DNA of 64,000 bases from Streptomyces marianii (GTDB taxonomy: Bacteria > Actinomycetota > Actinomycetes > Streptomycetales > Streptomycetaceae). The notes beneath the pieces are model-generated. The model was not told the DNA's origin, searched no databases, and was given only the letters and a program-made list of their open reading frames with translations. Position 1 is the stretch's first letter. Each line of letters opens with the position of its first letter. Where the stretch lies: contig NZ_VAWE01000001.1 in NCBI RefSeq assembly GCF_005795905.1, positions 7,939,501 to 8,003,500 of the forward strand, in the 5' to 3' direction. This document shows positions 18,000 through 26,593 of the stretch, in pieces. A program made the position numbers and the translations under genes.

Positions 18000-19552
18000 G
18001 CGCCGTCTGGGGTCCCGGGACCCCTCCCGTCGTGGTCGCGGACCAGGACGAGTACCGGGCCGACGTCGCCGTCGTGGGGTCGGGAGCCGGCGGGGCGACG
18101 ACCGCCTGGGCCTTGGCCGACAGCGGGGCGCGTGTCCTCGTCCTGGAGCGCGGCGACTTCCTCCCGCACGAGCCGGAGAACTGGGAGCCGGAGGCCGTCC
18201 TCGGGCAGCGGCGGTACGACACGACCGAGACCTGGAGCACTCCCTCGGGAGAACGCTTCCGGCCCATGGCCTACTACAACGTGGGGGGAGCAACGAAGAT
18301 CTACGGCGCGGCGCTGATCCGGATGCGCGAGAGCGACTTCGGCGTCGTCGAACACCTGGACGGTATGTCACCGGCGTGGCCCTTCGCGTACGCCGATCTG
18401 GAGCCCTACTACGGGGAAGCCGAGCGGCTCTTCAAGGTGCACGGGCGGAGCGGTGTCGACCCGACGGAGCCGCCCCGGAGCACTCCGTTCGCGTATCCGC
18501 CCGTGGCGCACGAGCCCATGGTCGCGGAACTGTCCGCCGCGCTGGAGCGAGGGGGACTGCATCCGCACCACCTCGAACTCGGGATACAGCGCGGACCGGG
18601 CGAGCCCTGTGTGCGCTGCGGCACGTGCGACTGCTTCCCCTGCCTCGTCAGCGCGAAGAGCGACGCCGAAGTCGTGGCCATGCGGCCCGCCCTGCGGAGT
18701 GACACGGTCCGGCTCCTGACCGGGACGCGCGCCACACGTCTGCACACGGACCCCACGGGGAGGCGCGTCACCGGGATCAGCGCTGTGCGCGCCGGACGCA
18801 CGGTGCGAGTCCGGGCCGGCGTGGTCGTCGTGTCGTGCGGGGCCGTCAACAGCGCTGTGCTGCTTCTGCGGTCTCCCGCCGGGGCCGGGGACCACACCGT
18901 CGCCAACAGCAGCGGGCTCGTCGGACGCAACCTCATGTTCCACAACAACAGCGTGGTCCTCGCCGTCGACCCCCGCCGCAGGAACACCGTGCGCTACCAG
19001 AAGACGCTGGCGGTGAACGACTTCTACCGCGGTGGACCGGGATTCCCCTACCCGATGGGCAATCTGCAGCTCATGGGGAAGGTCTATCCACCGGCCGTGG
19101 CGGGCCTCTACCCTTACGTGCCCGGTCCCGTCCTGGCCTGGCTGCTGCGGCGCAGCGTGGACTGGTGGGTCATGTCGGAGGACCTGCCGGACCCGGGCAA
19201 CCGGGTCGTACTCCGCGGAGGCAGGATCGTCGTCGACCGGCGGGCGAGGAACATCCGCGCGCACCACCGGCTGGTGTCGACGGTGCGGTCCCACATGCGC
19301 GACGCCGGGTATCCGCTGACCTCGTTCCGCACCATGGGCCCCGCGGCCACCGGGCACCAATGCGGCACAGTCGTCGCGGGGACGGATCCCCGTACCTCGG
19401 TCCTCGACGGGTACTGCCGCAGCCACGACGTGCGGAACCTGTTCGTGGTGGATGCCGGGTTCTTCCCTTCGTCCGCGGCGGTCAACCCCACCTTGACGAT
19501 CGTGGCTCAGGCCCTGCGCACGGCCCGGCAAGGCGGCCTTCTGCCCGCCTGA
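17996..19552 (+). CDS. GMC oxidoreductase (sugar-oxidising type)
   Basis: 518 aa from a GTG overlapping the VOC stop. The FAD motif VAVVGSGAGGATTAWALADSG is near residue 25 and NVGGATKIYGAALIRMRESD carries the FAD-contact loop. A Cys-rich segment CVRCGTCDCFPCLVSAKSDAE lies near residues 202-222. The C-terminal half has HQCGTVVAGTDP and VNPTLTIVAQAL, with the catalytic His/Asn area. It resembles bacterial GMC enzymes that oxidise glycosides or sugar alcohols at a secondary carbon. It is the last intact gene of the oxidation trio; a broken sugar transporter follows 44 bp later. Confidence 0.88.
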   Translation: MSAVWGPGTPPVVVADQDEYRADVAVVGSGAGGATTAWALADSGARVLVLERGDFLPHEPENWEPEAVLGQRRYDTTETWSTPSGERFRPMAYYNVGGATKIYGAALIRMRESDFGVVEHLDGMSPAWPFAYADLEPYYGEAERLFKVHGRSGVDPTEPPRSTPFAYPPVAHEPMVAELSAALERGGLHPHHLELGIQRGPGEPCVRCGTCDCFPCLVSAKSDAEVVAMRPALRSDTVRLLTGTRATRLHTDPTGRRVTGISAVRAGRTVRVRAGVVVVSCGAVNSAVLLLRSPAGAGDHTVANSSGLVGRNLMFHNNSVVLAVDPRRRNTVRYQKTLAVNDFYRGGPGFPYPMGNLQLMGKVYPPAVAGLYPYVPGPVLAWLLRRSVDWWVMSEDLPDPGNRVVLRGGRIVVDRRARNIRAHHRLVSTVRSHMRDAGYPLTSFRTMGPAATGHQCGTVVAGTDPRTSVLDGYCRSHDVRNLFVVDAGFFPSSAAVNPTLTIVAQALRTARQGGLLPA

Positions 19553-19596
19553 CCGATCCGACATCGGCGAGGGGCCGACAGACGGGAGGGACACCG

Positions 19597-19917
19597 ATGG
19601 CCTCCCCCGCGTCCCACCGGACGTCCGACTGCCACCAGGTGGTCTGAGACGGGTCGTGCTGGTCTCCGGGTCGGCCGCCATGGGGGGCCTGTTCGGCTAC
19701 GACAGTTCGGTCGTCAACGGCGCCGTGGAGGCGATCCAGAGCCGGTACGACATCGGTCCCGGTCCGCTCGGCCAGGTCGTCGCCGCCGCTCTCGTCGGCT
19801 GTGCCGTCGGGGCGTCGACCGTCGGCAGGCCGGCCGACCGGTTCGGACGCGTCCGCTGCATGCGTATGGCCGGCCTCCTCTTCGCCGTCAGCGCCGTGGG
19901 GGCCGCCCTTCCCTTCG
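19597..19917 (+). pseudogene. truncated MFS sugar porter
   Basis: A good ribosome site (GGGAGGGA) precedes ATG 19597, but the frame hits TGA within 17 codons. Restoring one base near 19644 joins it to GLRRVVLVSGSAAMGGLFG, then YDSSVVNGAVEAIQSRYDIG and GRPADRFGRVRC. That is the first two to three helices and the GR-x-DR-x-GR motif of a sugar/H+ symporter. Homology ends at about 19917, where transposase debris begins. It would have been the importer of the upstream oxidation operon and is now dead through both a frameshift and truncation. Confidence 0.75.
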
Positions 19918-20045
19918 CCTGTGACCTGGTGGTCGGAGCGGATGCCGACCTGGCCGGCGAAGAGGATCTCGCCGCCTTCGGCCTGCTCCTTCGCGCGGAT
20001 CTTGGGCCAGGTCTCCTGGTGCCAGCTCCGGACGGCCTCGGGGTC
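19918..20045 (-). mobile_element. IS630-family transposase fragment
   Basis: The minus strand encodes DPEAVRSWHQETWPKIRAKE followed by QAEGGEILFAGQVGIRSDHQV. This corresponds to the IS630 transposase segment around the second catalytic Asp (usually LFADEAGIRSDH). The catalytic D appears changed (LFAGQVG). Only about 43 codons remain, truncating the sugar porter on one side and fused to an IS1380 piece on the other. Confidence 0.65.
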
Positions 20046-20055
20046 GGCGATCGGC

Positions 20056-20185
20056 CGGTCCGAGGTGTTGGTGGCGAAGCAGGTCAGCCGCATGCCGTCC
20101 GCGTCCGTGATCCTCAACTGGGCCCCGGGGTGCGGCTTCTCCTTGCGGACGATCAGCCGCGTGCCCGTGGGCCGGCCGTCCAGCA
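20056..20185 (-). mobile_element. IS1380-family transposase fragment
   Basis: The minus strand reads GTRLIVRKEKPHPGAQLRIT, then DADGMRLTCFATNT, a well-conserved block of IS1380 transposases. It continues in frame directly into the IS630-like fragment, so two unrelated transposons recombined here. The 200 bp beyond it (20186-20386) show no recognisable gene. Confidence 0.65.
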
Positions 20186-20386
20186 GGCCCCCGCAGCCTG
20201 AAGACGCCGAGCGCGCGGGTGCCCTTGCGGGTCCCGAGCCGTTCGCGGTGTCCGCGCAGCGGCTTCGCGAGATGCCCTGCGGTCGCCCTGCGGACATCGA
20301 CCTCCTCGGCGAACCACTGCGCGGCGCGTCCCGCGAGATCGTGTCCTGAGGGACGACGGGAACCGGCAAGACGACCGCCGGGGAAC

Positions 20387-21316
20387 TCACTGCCGGCTGC
20401 GGAGCTCGTCGAGCTTCTTCCCCAGGGCATTCATCTCCGCGATCAGGCGGTCGCGCGACTTCTCCTGCGCCCTGTCCCCCCGCTCCTCGAACGCCTCGCT
20501 GAAGTGCGGCGCGAGCTGGGTCCACCAGCCGTAGTCCAGCATCGCCCACGCCTGCGGGCACAGCGGGGCCCGGGACTCCGGCAGGTACCCCGCGCCGACC
20601 AGCGGCCCGTGGTACTTCTTCGGGTCGCTCCCCTCGAGGTAGCAGAGGAAGGTGAACACCCGCTGCTGCGTGACGGGATGATCGCTGGACAGCCCTTCCA
20701 GTGTCAGCTCGCCCTCCTCGCGGGCGAGCTCGTCGAAGAGGATCGCGGCGGCGACCGAGGGGCCCGGTCCGACCTCGTTGACCGTGTAGAACGAGGCGAA
20801 CCCGTCGGCGGCGTCCTCCTCGAGTCCGAGGTTCGCGAGCAGCAGCTGCCGCTGAAGGGCATGGCCCATCTCGTGGCCGAAGACGAACTGGGTCGACAGC
20901 GCGGTGAGGTCGTCGGCGTTCCACTCGGTCCGGGGGAACAGGGCGGGGCGCTCGACGGTCCTGACCACCTTGCCGAGGACCCCCTCGATCCGGGTCAGGA
21001 AGGGAGGGGGCACGAAGATCGTCCGGCCGTCCGGCTGGGTGACCGCGTCCGTGACCCCTGGCGGGACCCTGTCGGTGACCTTCACGGCCAGGTCGTGCGG
21101 CAGGGCGACCGACTCGGTCACCCAGTCGGCGAGCTGTTCGAGCACACGGGACTCACGGACAACCGCCACGGCTCGCCGGTCCTTCGGCTTGATCGTGTCG
21201 TCCTCGTAGACGACCGTGACCTTGCCGTTCCCGCCGGCCGTCCCGCCTTCGCCGCCGCACGAGGCGACGGCGAGGGCGGCGACGAGCAGCGCGGCCGCGA
21301 GCGCAGCCCTCGACAC
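20387..21316 (-). CDS. DUF4344-type zinc metallopeptidase lipoprotein
   Basis: 309 aa from GTG 21316 (GGAGGGAG upstream). It starts MSRAALAAALLVAALAVASC, a signal peptide with a lipobox Cys20, so it should be anchored on the outer face of the membrane. The zinc motif HEMGH is near residue 147 and a third acidic ligand is likely in LGLEEDAADGFASF. The C-terminal PLCPQAWAMLDYGWWTQLAPH is conserved in this family. DUF4344 proteins are predicted gluzincin-type peptidases of unknown substrate. The same frame stays open upstream to 21556 but that part is Pro/Arg-rich and not a signal peptide. The 332-bp gap 21317-21648 shows nothing else. Confidence 0.8.
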   Translation of the reverse strand: MSRAALAAALLVAALAVASCGGEGGTAGGNGKVTVVYEDDTIKPKDRRAVAVVRESRVLEQLADWVTESVALPHDLAVKVTDRVPPGVTDAVTQPDGRTIFVPPPFLTRIEGVLGKVVRTVERPALFPRTEWNADDLTALSTQFVFGHEMGHALQRQLLLANLGLEEDAADGFASFYTVNEVGPGPSVAAAILFDELAREEGELTLEGLSSDHPVTQQRVFTFLCYLEGSDPKKYHGPLVGAGYLPESRAPLCPQAWAMLDYGWWTQLAPHFSEAFEERGDRAQEKSRDRLIAEMNALGKKLDELRSRQ

Positions 21317-21648
21317 GGCGCCGTGTCCGCTCCCTCCGGGCCCCTCCTGCCGCCGCTGGTCCTTCCGGCAGGGGTCCCGGGGCGGTCCCTCGCCCACTCG
21401 CGGTCCCCGGGCCGGGTCCCGGGGCCGGAGGAGGGAGGCGAGCACGGCGAGCCGGTACGGCCGGCGGGGACGCGGATGTGCCGGTGACGACGGCCGGGCG
21501 AGGGAGGAGGGGCTCATGGCTGACATGCGGAACATGATCGGCGGCCCCTTCCGCACAATCGGTGATCTGCGGAGGATTTAGCCCGTTCGGTGGGGGCGGC
21601 TGTGACCGTACTCCCCGCGCGGCGCCGCGCACTGCTCGGGGTCTGCGC

Positions 21649-23373
21649 CTACTGCTCGGGGCCCTCCTTCTGCCCACGCACCCAGGACCGGTACGCCTCC
21701 ATCGCCGTCGGCAGGGTGGGGAAGATCCGGTCCTCGCCGACCGACGCGGTCAGTCCGTAGGCGTCCAGCTCCGCACGCAGGTCCTGCTTGACGCGAGCGA
21801 GGGCGAAGACGATGCCGCGGCCGGTCAGTTCCTCGCGCACGGCGTCGACGGAGTCGAGGGCGGTGATGTCGACCGCCACGTTCGCCTCGGTGTTGAGCAC
21901 GAACCACCGCACAGGGCAGTCCTGTTCGTCCACGGCGGCCAGGGCCCGGCGGCGGAAGTCCTCCGCGTTGGCGAAGAACAGCGGTGAGTCGTAGCGGTAC
22001 ACCAGCAGGCCGGGGACGACCCGCGCCTCGGGGTAGTCGTCCACGTCGTGCATGCCCGCCAGCCCCGGCACCAGGCCCTGGACGGCGTCGTGCGGGCGCG
22101 CGACCCGGCTCAGCAGCTCGGCCACCGACAGGGCCACGGCCAGCAGCACGCCGTACAGGATGCCCAGGAGGAGCACCCCGGTGAGGCAGCCGAGGGCGAG
22201 CAGCAGCTCCCGGCGGCGGAAGGACGCCAGACGCCGGTATCCGGCCAGGTCGATCATCCGGACCGCCGCGTAGACGACCAGCGCTCCCAGCACGGCCGTC
22301 GGTGTGCTGCGGAGCAGCGGACTGAGGAACAGCAGCACGGCCACCACCGCGGCACCGGCGACGAGCCCGTACACCTGGGTGCGTGCGCCTGTGGACCGGG
22401 CGAGAGCGGTCCGGCTCGCGCTGCTGCTCACCGGGAACCCCCGCAGCACGGCGGCGCCGAGGTTCGCCGCGCCCAGGGCCAGCAGCTCCTGGTTGGGGTC
22501 CAGGCGCGGTCCGTCGTCGTCCGTGACGAAGGCGCGTGCCGTGAGAATGAAGTCGGTGTAGCCGACGAGCAGCACCCCGACGGCCGGCAGCAGCAGCCTG
22601 GGGACCTCGCCGAGGTCCGGCAGGGCGAACCCCGGCAGACCGGCGGGGATGTCCCCGACCACCGCGATCCCGCGGGCCTCCAGCCCGAACGCCGCCACGG
22701 CGGCCGTCCCGAGCGCCACCACCAGCAGCGGACCGGGAAAGGCGCGGGGCAGCAGCAGCGCCGAGAAGAGCAGAAGCAGGGCCACGGCACCGAGGGCGAC
22801 CGTCCCCGGATGTGCCTCGGACAGGTGTGACAGGAAGGACCCGAGCTGCTGGAAGAAGCCCTGCCCTTCCGTCGGCACACCCGTCAGCTCGGTCAGCTGA
22901 CCGACCACCATGATCAGCGCCACGCCGGTGAGATAGCCGACCAGGACGGGCCGTGACAGCAGATCCGCGACGAACCCCAGCCGGGCCGCCCACGCCACGA
23001 GGCACATCAGTCCGACGGCGACGGCCAGAGCGGAGGCCAGGACGGCGTACCGCACGGGGTCGCCCCCGGCGAGCGGCGCGACGACCGCCGCCGTCATCAG
23101 CGCGGTCGTCGACTCGGGACCGACCGACAGCAGCCGGGACGAGCCGAGCAGTGCGTACAGGGCGAGGCTCGGAAGCATCGCCCACAGCCCCACGACCGGC
23201 GGCAGGCCCGCGACGCTCGCGTACGCCATGACCTGGGGCACGAGGTAGGCGGCGACGGTGACCCCGGCGAGCAGGTCACCGCGCAGCCAGTCCCGCCGGT
23301 ACGCACCGAGCACCGCGAGGCCGGGAACCGCGCGGTGGAGGCCGCCGCCCGGTGCGGCGGTCCGGTCAGCCAC
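21649..23373 (-). CDS. SulP-family anion transporter with STAS domain
   Basis: 574 aa from GTG 23373. The N-terminal YRRDWLRGDLLAGVTVAAYL, then VPQVMAYASVAGLPPVVGLW is the SLC26/SulP signature. About ten to fourteen hydrophobic helices follow, including GFPVSSSASRTALARSTGA. Residues about 440-555 form a cytosolic STAS domain (WFVLNTEANVAVDITALDSVDAV). It imports sulfate, bicarbonate or a related anion. In M. tuberculosis the SulP gene Rv1739c lies next to the DosR gene Rv1738, which parallels this neighbourhood. The actual anion cannot be deduced. Confidence 0.92.
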   Translation of the reverse strand: MADRTAAPGGGLHRAVPGLAVLGAYRRDWLRGDLLAGVTVAAYLVPQVMAYASVAGLPPVVGLWAMLPSLALYALLGSSRLLSVGPESTTALMTAAVVAPLAGGDPVRYAVLASALAVAVGLMCLVAWAARLGFVADLLSRPVLVGYLTGVALIMVVGQLTELTGVPTEGQGFFQQLGSFLSHLSEAHPGTVALGAVALLLLFSALLLPRAFPGPLLVVALGTAAVAAFGLEARGIAVVGDIPAGLPGFALPDLGEVPRLLLPAVGVLLVGYTDFILTARAFVTDDDGPRLDPNQELLALGAANLGAAVLRGFPVSSSASRTALARSTGARTQVYGLVAGAAVVAVLLFLSPLLRSTPTAVLGALVVYAAVRMIDLAGYRRLASFRRRELLLALGCLTGVLLLGILYGVLLAVALSVAELLSRVARPHDAVQGLVPGLAGMHDVDDYPEARVVPGLLVYRYDSPLFFANAEDFRRRALAAVDEQDCPVRWFVLNTEANVAVDITALDSVDAVREELTGRGIVFALARVKQDLRAELDAYGLTASVGEDRIFPTLPTAMEAYRSWVRGQKEGPEQ

Positions 23374-23640
23374 GGGCCGACGCGGCGCAGGAGGGGCGAG
23401 CGAGGACGAGCGCGCCCCGGCGGCCGGAAAGGGGCACCGGCTGACGGTCCCCGTCGGACCGGCGGGCCTCGTGTCCGGCCGCGGGATCCGTTCGCCAGCG
23501 CCGCTGACCGTGGTCCTGACCCATGGCGGCCTCCTTCTCCGGACACGTTCCGCACACGATGCCGTACCGGCGTCTGCGGCCCGCCCCGCGCCGACGGCCC
23601 GGGGAGGACGGGACGGAGTACCGTACCGAGCCGGGTCAGC

Positions 23641-24546
23641 CTACTGCGGGGGAACGACGATGACCGGGCAGCCCGCACGGTGCAGAAGCCCGTGCACCAC
23701 CCGTCCGATTCTGAGCCCGGCGCCGGCCCGGCGGGGCGACCGGCCCACGACGACGGCGACCGCCGAGGTGGAAGCCCTCACCAGTTCCTCCACCGGGTCA
23801 CCGCTCAGTACCTCCTCGGCGACCGCCACGCCCGGATACCTCTCCGACCAGCCGGTCACGGTCCCGGCGAGCATCTCGCGCTGACTCTCTCCCGCCCGCT
23901 TCCGGCGAGTGAACGGCAGCACGGGCGGCTCGCTCACGAAGACCGCGTCGAGAGCGACGCCGCGGACGGCCGCCTCACCGAAGGCGAACCCGAGGGCGGC
24001 GGCGGACGGAGAGCGGGCGTCGACTCCGACCACCAGGCGCGGCCGCCGGGACCGCCCGGCCGACGGTTCGCGTACCACGACGACGGGACACCCGGCCCGG
24101 GCGGTGAGGGGCACGACGACCGAACCGGTGCTGATCACTTCCTCCAGGCGGTTGAGGTCCCGGGAGCCGACCACGACCGACTGCGCGTGACGGGATCCGG
24201 CGGTCAGCGCGGCGACCGGACTTCCGTCGTACACCTCCATGACCAGATCCGGGAGCGCGTACTCGTCAGCGGCCCAAGCGGCGGCGGATTCGAGTATCCG
24301 CCCGGCCTGCGTGCGCAAGGAAACGCGCTGCGGTTCGGCGTCGACGTGCCGGGTGTCCGCCAGCCAGGGCACGGCCACCACGAGTCTCAGCGGCAGGCCC
24401 CTGAGCGCGGCTTCCTCCGCCGCCCAGGAGACCGCTCCGCGCGACTGGCCCCGGGGGTCCAGACCGGCGATCACCTCGGGGCTTCCGGTCACATCGCTTC
24501 CGGCCGCGCGGTTCCTGTCCCCGTCGTTCCCGGCTCGGGCGCCCAT
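23641..24546 (-). CDS. tandem universal stress protein, degenerate ATP sites
   Basis: 301 aa from ATG 24546 (AAGGGAG 5 nt upstream). Two UspA domains are present: residues about 20-160 (VIAGLDPRGQSRGAVSWAAEEAALRG) and 170-300 (LVVGVDARSPSAAALGFAFGEAAVRG). In both, the G-x2-G-x9-G-S loop is altered (VVGSRDLNRLEEVISTGS; VVGRSPRRAGAGLRIGR), so ATP binding may be weakened. The family includes DosR-regulated Rv1996, Rv2005c and Rv2623. Two copies of a (G)GCCCTTCGCGG(T/C)CC sequence lie 80-135 nt upstream. Confidence 0.88.
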   Translation of the reverse strand: MGARAGNDGDRNRAAGSDVTGSPEVIAGLDPRGQSRGAVSWAAEEAALRGLPLRLVVAVPWLADTRHVDAEPQRVSLRTQAGRILESAAAWAADEYALPDLVMEVYDGSPVAALTAGSRHAQSVVVGSRDLNRLEEVISTGSVVVPLTARAGCPVVVVREPSAGRSRRPRLVVGVDARSPSAAALGFAFGEAAVRGVALDAVFVSEPPVLPFTRRKRAGESQREMLAGTVTGWSERYPGVAVAEEVLSGDPVEELVRASTSAVAVVVGRSPRRAGAGLRIGRVVHGLLHRAGCPVIVVPPQ

Positions 24547-24690
24547 GGCTCCCCTTTCGACGTCCGGGGCCGCGCCCCCGCGGGCTCCGGACCTCCTCGC
24601 GCGGCCCCGGTTCTGCCCGGTCCGGGCCCTTCGCGGTCCCCGCCTCGCGCCGGCCGGCCCAGGCCGAGCCCTTCGCGGCCCCACCCCGGG

Positions 24691-25329
24691 TCAGGTCCCC
24701 GGACGGCCGGACCACCGCGGTTCGACGACGGTCCACTCCGCTTCCCATGTCTCCAGTGTCCGCCGCTCGAGCCGGCGGGCGCGGATGGTGAAGACGCCCA
24801 GGGAAGCGGCCGAGAGGGCGCTGAACACCGACACGCCGGCCAGCGCCGTAGCCATGATCACATCCGCCTGCGTACGGGGACTCCTCGTGACCCCGCCGTC
24901 GCCGTCGACCCAGATCCGGACGGGACTTCCCGCCGGGGTCCCGAGCGGCACCTCCACGACGCCCTTGTGCCGGGCCTTCCCCGGGCCCCTCCAGGTGGCT
25001 TCGGCGCGCGCCGCGTCGGCGAGCCCGGAGCCGCTCTCGCTCGTCCTCGCCGCCGCGCGCGTCACGGTGGTCGCCGTGATCTGCTGTCGCTGCTGCCGGT
25101 CGTCCAGCGCACGTCGGTGCTCGGCGTTCCAGGTCCCCCACGCGGCCACGGCGGCGAGTACGAGTGCCGCCACCACGGCGAGTGCGCATTCCGTCACCAG
25201 ACGGCTGTGTGCGCGGTCGGCGGGGCGGACGAGCGGTCCCGTGTCCCGGCCGGTGGCGCGGAGCAGATGCCGCCACAGACTGTGCCTCGACGTTCCTTGC
25301 CGCCGGGGCTCGGAGAGATCATGTGCCAT
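24691..25329 (-). CDS. Rv1733c-like two-helix membrane protein
   Basis: 212 aa from ATG 25329, with GGGAGG upstream. After an Arg-rich start (LWRHLLRATGRDTGPLVRPADR) there is one membrane helix (ALAVVAALVLAAVAAWGTW), an external loop of about 90 residues, a second helix (VIMATALAGVSVFSALSAAS) and a short basic tail ending VEPRWSGRPGT. This is the layout of M. tuberculosis Rv1733c, a DosR-induced latency antigen. Function is unknown in any species. It shares a promoter region containing GGGCCGGTCGGCCC with a divergent stress-protein gene. Confidence 0.85.
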   Translation of the reverse strand: MAHDLSEPRRQGTSRHSLWRHLLRATGRDTGPLVRPADRAHSRLVTECALAVVAALVLAAVAAWGTWNAEHRRALDDRQQRQQITATTVTRAAARTSESGSGLADAARAEATWRGPGKARHKGVVEVPLGTPAGSPVRIWVDGDGGVTRSPRTQADVIMATALAGVSVFSALSAASLGVFTIRARRLERRTLETWEAEWTVVEPRWSGRPGT

Positions 25330-25444
25330 GACGGGCCTCCCTGCTGAACCGCCCGTGGCTCGCGAATCCGGCGTGATGGTCGCGCTGATCCCCACTCTCC
25401 GGCCTCCGCCCGGGCGCCGCGTAGGGGCGACCGTCCCCCTCCCC

Positions 25445-25458
25445 GGGCCGGTCGGCCC
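25445..25458. promoter_or_regulatory. DevR-like dyad in a divergent promoter
   Basis: GGGCCGGTCGGCCC, a GGGCC-N4-GGCCC dyad, lies 116 nt upstream of the Rv1733c-like gene (-) and 130 nt from the stress-protein start (+). A second, imperfect copy, GGGCCGTTCGGACTC, starts at 25465. A pair of sites between two DosR-type genes is the arrangement expected for DevR activation. Confidence 0.4.
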
Positions 25459-25587
25459 TTCCGGGGGCCGTTCGGACTCTGCCGTCGCCGCTTCCGGAGG
25501 GGGAGGCTGAGTCCGTGCGGGCATCGCGGTCGCGTCTTTCCATCGTCATGCCTTGCCCGTCGTCGCGCCGCCCCGAGGAGGCCGCCG

Positions 25588-26532
25588 ATGCCGCAGCATG
25601 TGACCGCCGGTCTGGACGGATCGGCCGAGAGCGCCGCCGCGGCGGAGTGGGCGGCCCGTGAAGCCCTGCTGCGGGAGGTCTCCTTGCGCCTGGTGCTGGT
25701 GGCGGACCCGCCTGATCCACCACGGCGCGGCCCGGACGAGGGGGACGCCGTCGACGATGTGCTGGCCGGCACCGCGCGAGCCCTGCAGGGCAGGCACCCG
25801 GGACTGGAGGTCCGCACGCAACGGCTGTCCGGGCGGCCCCCGGCCGTGCTGGCCCGCGAAGCGGCCACGTCCGAGCTCGTGGTGCTCGGTTCCCGCGGTC
25901 TGGGGAGCGTCAGGGGCTTTCTCCTCGGGTCCGTCGCGATGGCGACGATCATCGGGACGGACCGGCCGGTCGTCCTCGTACGGCCGGGGCACGAGCCTCG
26001 CACGCAGGCGTACGCGGAGGAGCGGGCGTACGCGGAGGGCCCGCCCTCCGCGGAGCCGCATGCCAAGGGCGGGCCGCGCCCGGCCCGGTCCGGCGCCGTG
26101 GCCGGTACCGCCGGCCCGGTGGTCGTCGGTGTGGACGTCCACGACGCGTGCGAACCGGTACTGGACTTCGCCTTCGCCGAGGCGGCCCTGCGCGGTGGGC
26201 GTCTCCGGGCGGTGCACTCCTGGTCCCTCCCGCCGTTCGGGCGGGACGCGTTGGCCCTCGACATGGCTCTGCAGGAGATGCGGCCGGACGTCGTCCGGCA
26301 ACTCAGGAACGTCCTCGCCCCCTGGCGGCAGAAGTACCCGTCGGTCGACGTCGTCGAACTCACGCCGGTGGGCGGGGTCTCCGAGCAGTTGCTGCACGCC
26401 GCCGACGGTGCCGCTCTGGTGGTCGTGGGGCGGCGCATCCGCACGGGGCGCGTCGGGGCCCATGTCGGGCCCGTGACCCATGCAGTGATCCACCACTGCG
26501 GCGCTCCGGTGGCCGTCGTCGCTCATGCCTGA
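25588..26532 (+). CDS. tandem universal stress protein
   Basis: 314 aa with GAGGAGG before the ATG. Domain 1 (residues 1-135) starts VTAGLDGSAESAAAAEWAAR and keeps an intact ATP loop (VLGSRGLGSVRGFLLGSVA). A linker with a small repeat (AYAEERAYAEG) leads to domain 2 (about 175-312), whose loop is degenerate (VVGRRIRTGRVGAHVGPVTH). This half-active layout is typical of actinobacterial double USPs. It is divergent from the Rv1733c-like gene and convergent with the nitroreductase. Confidence 0.9.
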   Translation: MPQHVTAGLDGSAESAAAAEWAAREALLREVSLRLVLVADPPDPPRRGPDEGDAVDDVLAGTARALQGRHPGLEVRTQRLSGRPPAVLAREAATSELVVLGSRGLGSVRGFLLGSVAMATIIGTDRPVVLVRPGHEPRTQAYAEERAYAEGPPSAEPHAKGGPRPARSGAVAGTAGPVVVGVDVHDACEPVLDFAFAEAALRGGRLRAVHSWSLPPFGRDALALDMALQEMRPDVVRQLRNVLAPWRQKYPSVDVVELTPVGGVSEQLLHAADGAALVVVGRRIRTGRVGAHVGPVTHAVIHHCGAPVAVVAHA

Positions 26533-26584
26533 CGCACGGTCCGGACCCTGACGCACGGTCCGGACCGTGACGCACGGCCCGGCG
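26532..26584. terminator. tandem dyads between convergent genes
   Basis: Three near-identical copies of an 18-bp unit, (TGACGCACGGTCCGGACC), begin at the stress-protein stop codon. Each of the first two carries the self-complementary GGTCCGGACC. The segment lies in the 61-bp gap between convergent genes and could stop transcription from either side; the first copy contains the natural stop codon. Confidence 0.5.
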
Positions 26585-26593
26585 CGACCTGGC

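Noticed and set aside
20186..20386. A further transposase piece (minus strand, AAQWFAEEVDVRRATAGHLA)
   Set aside because: It looks helix-turn-helix-like but I cannot tie it to a family, so it is not called.
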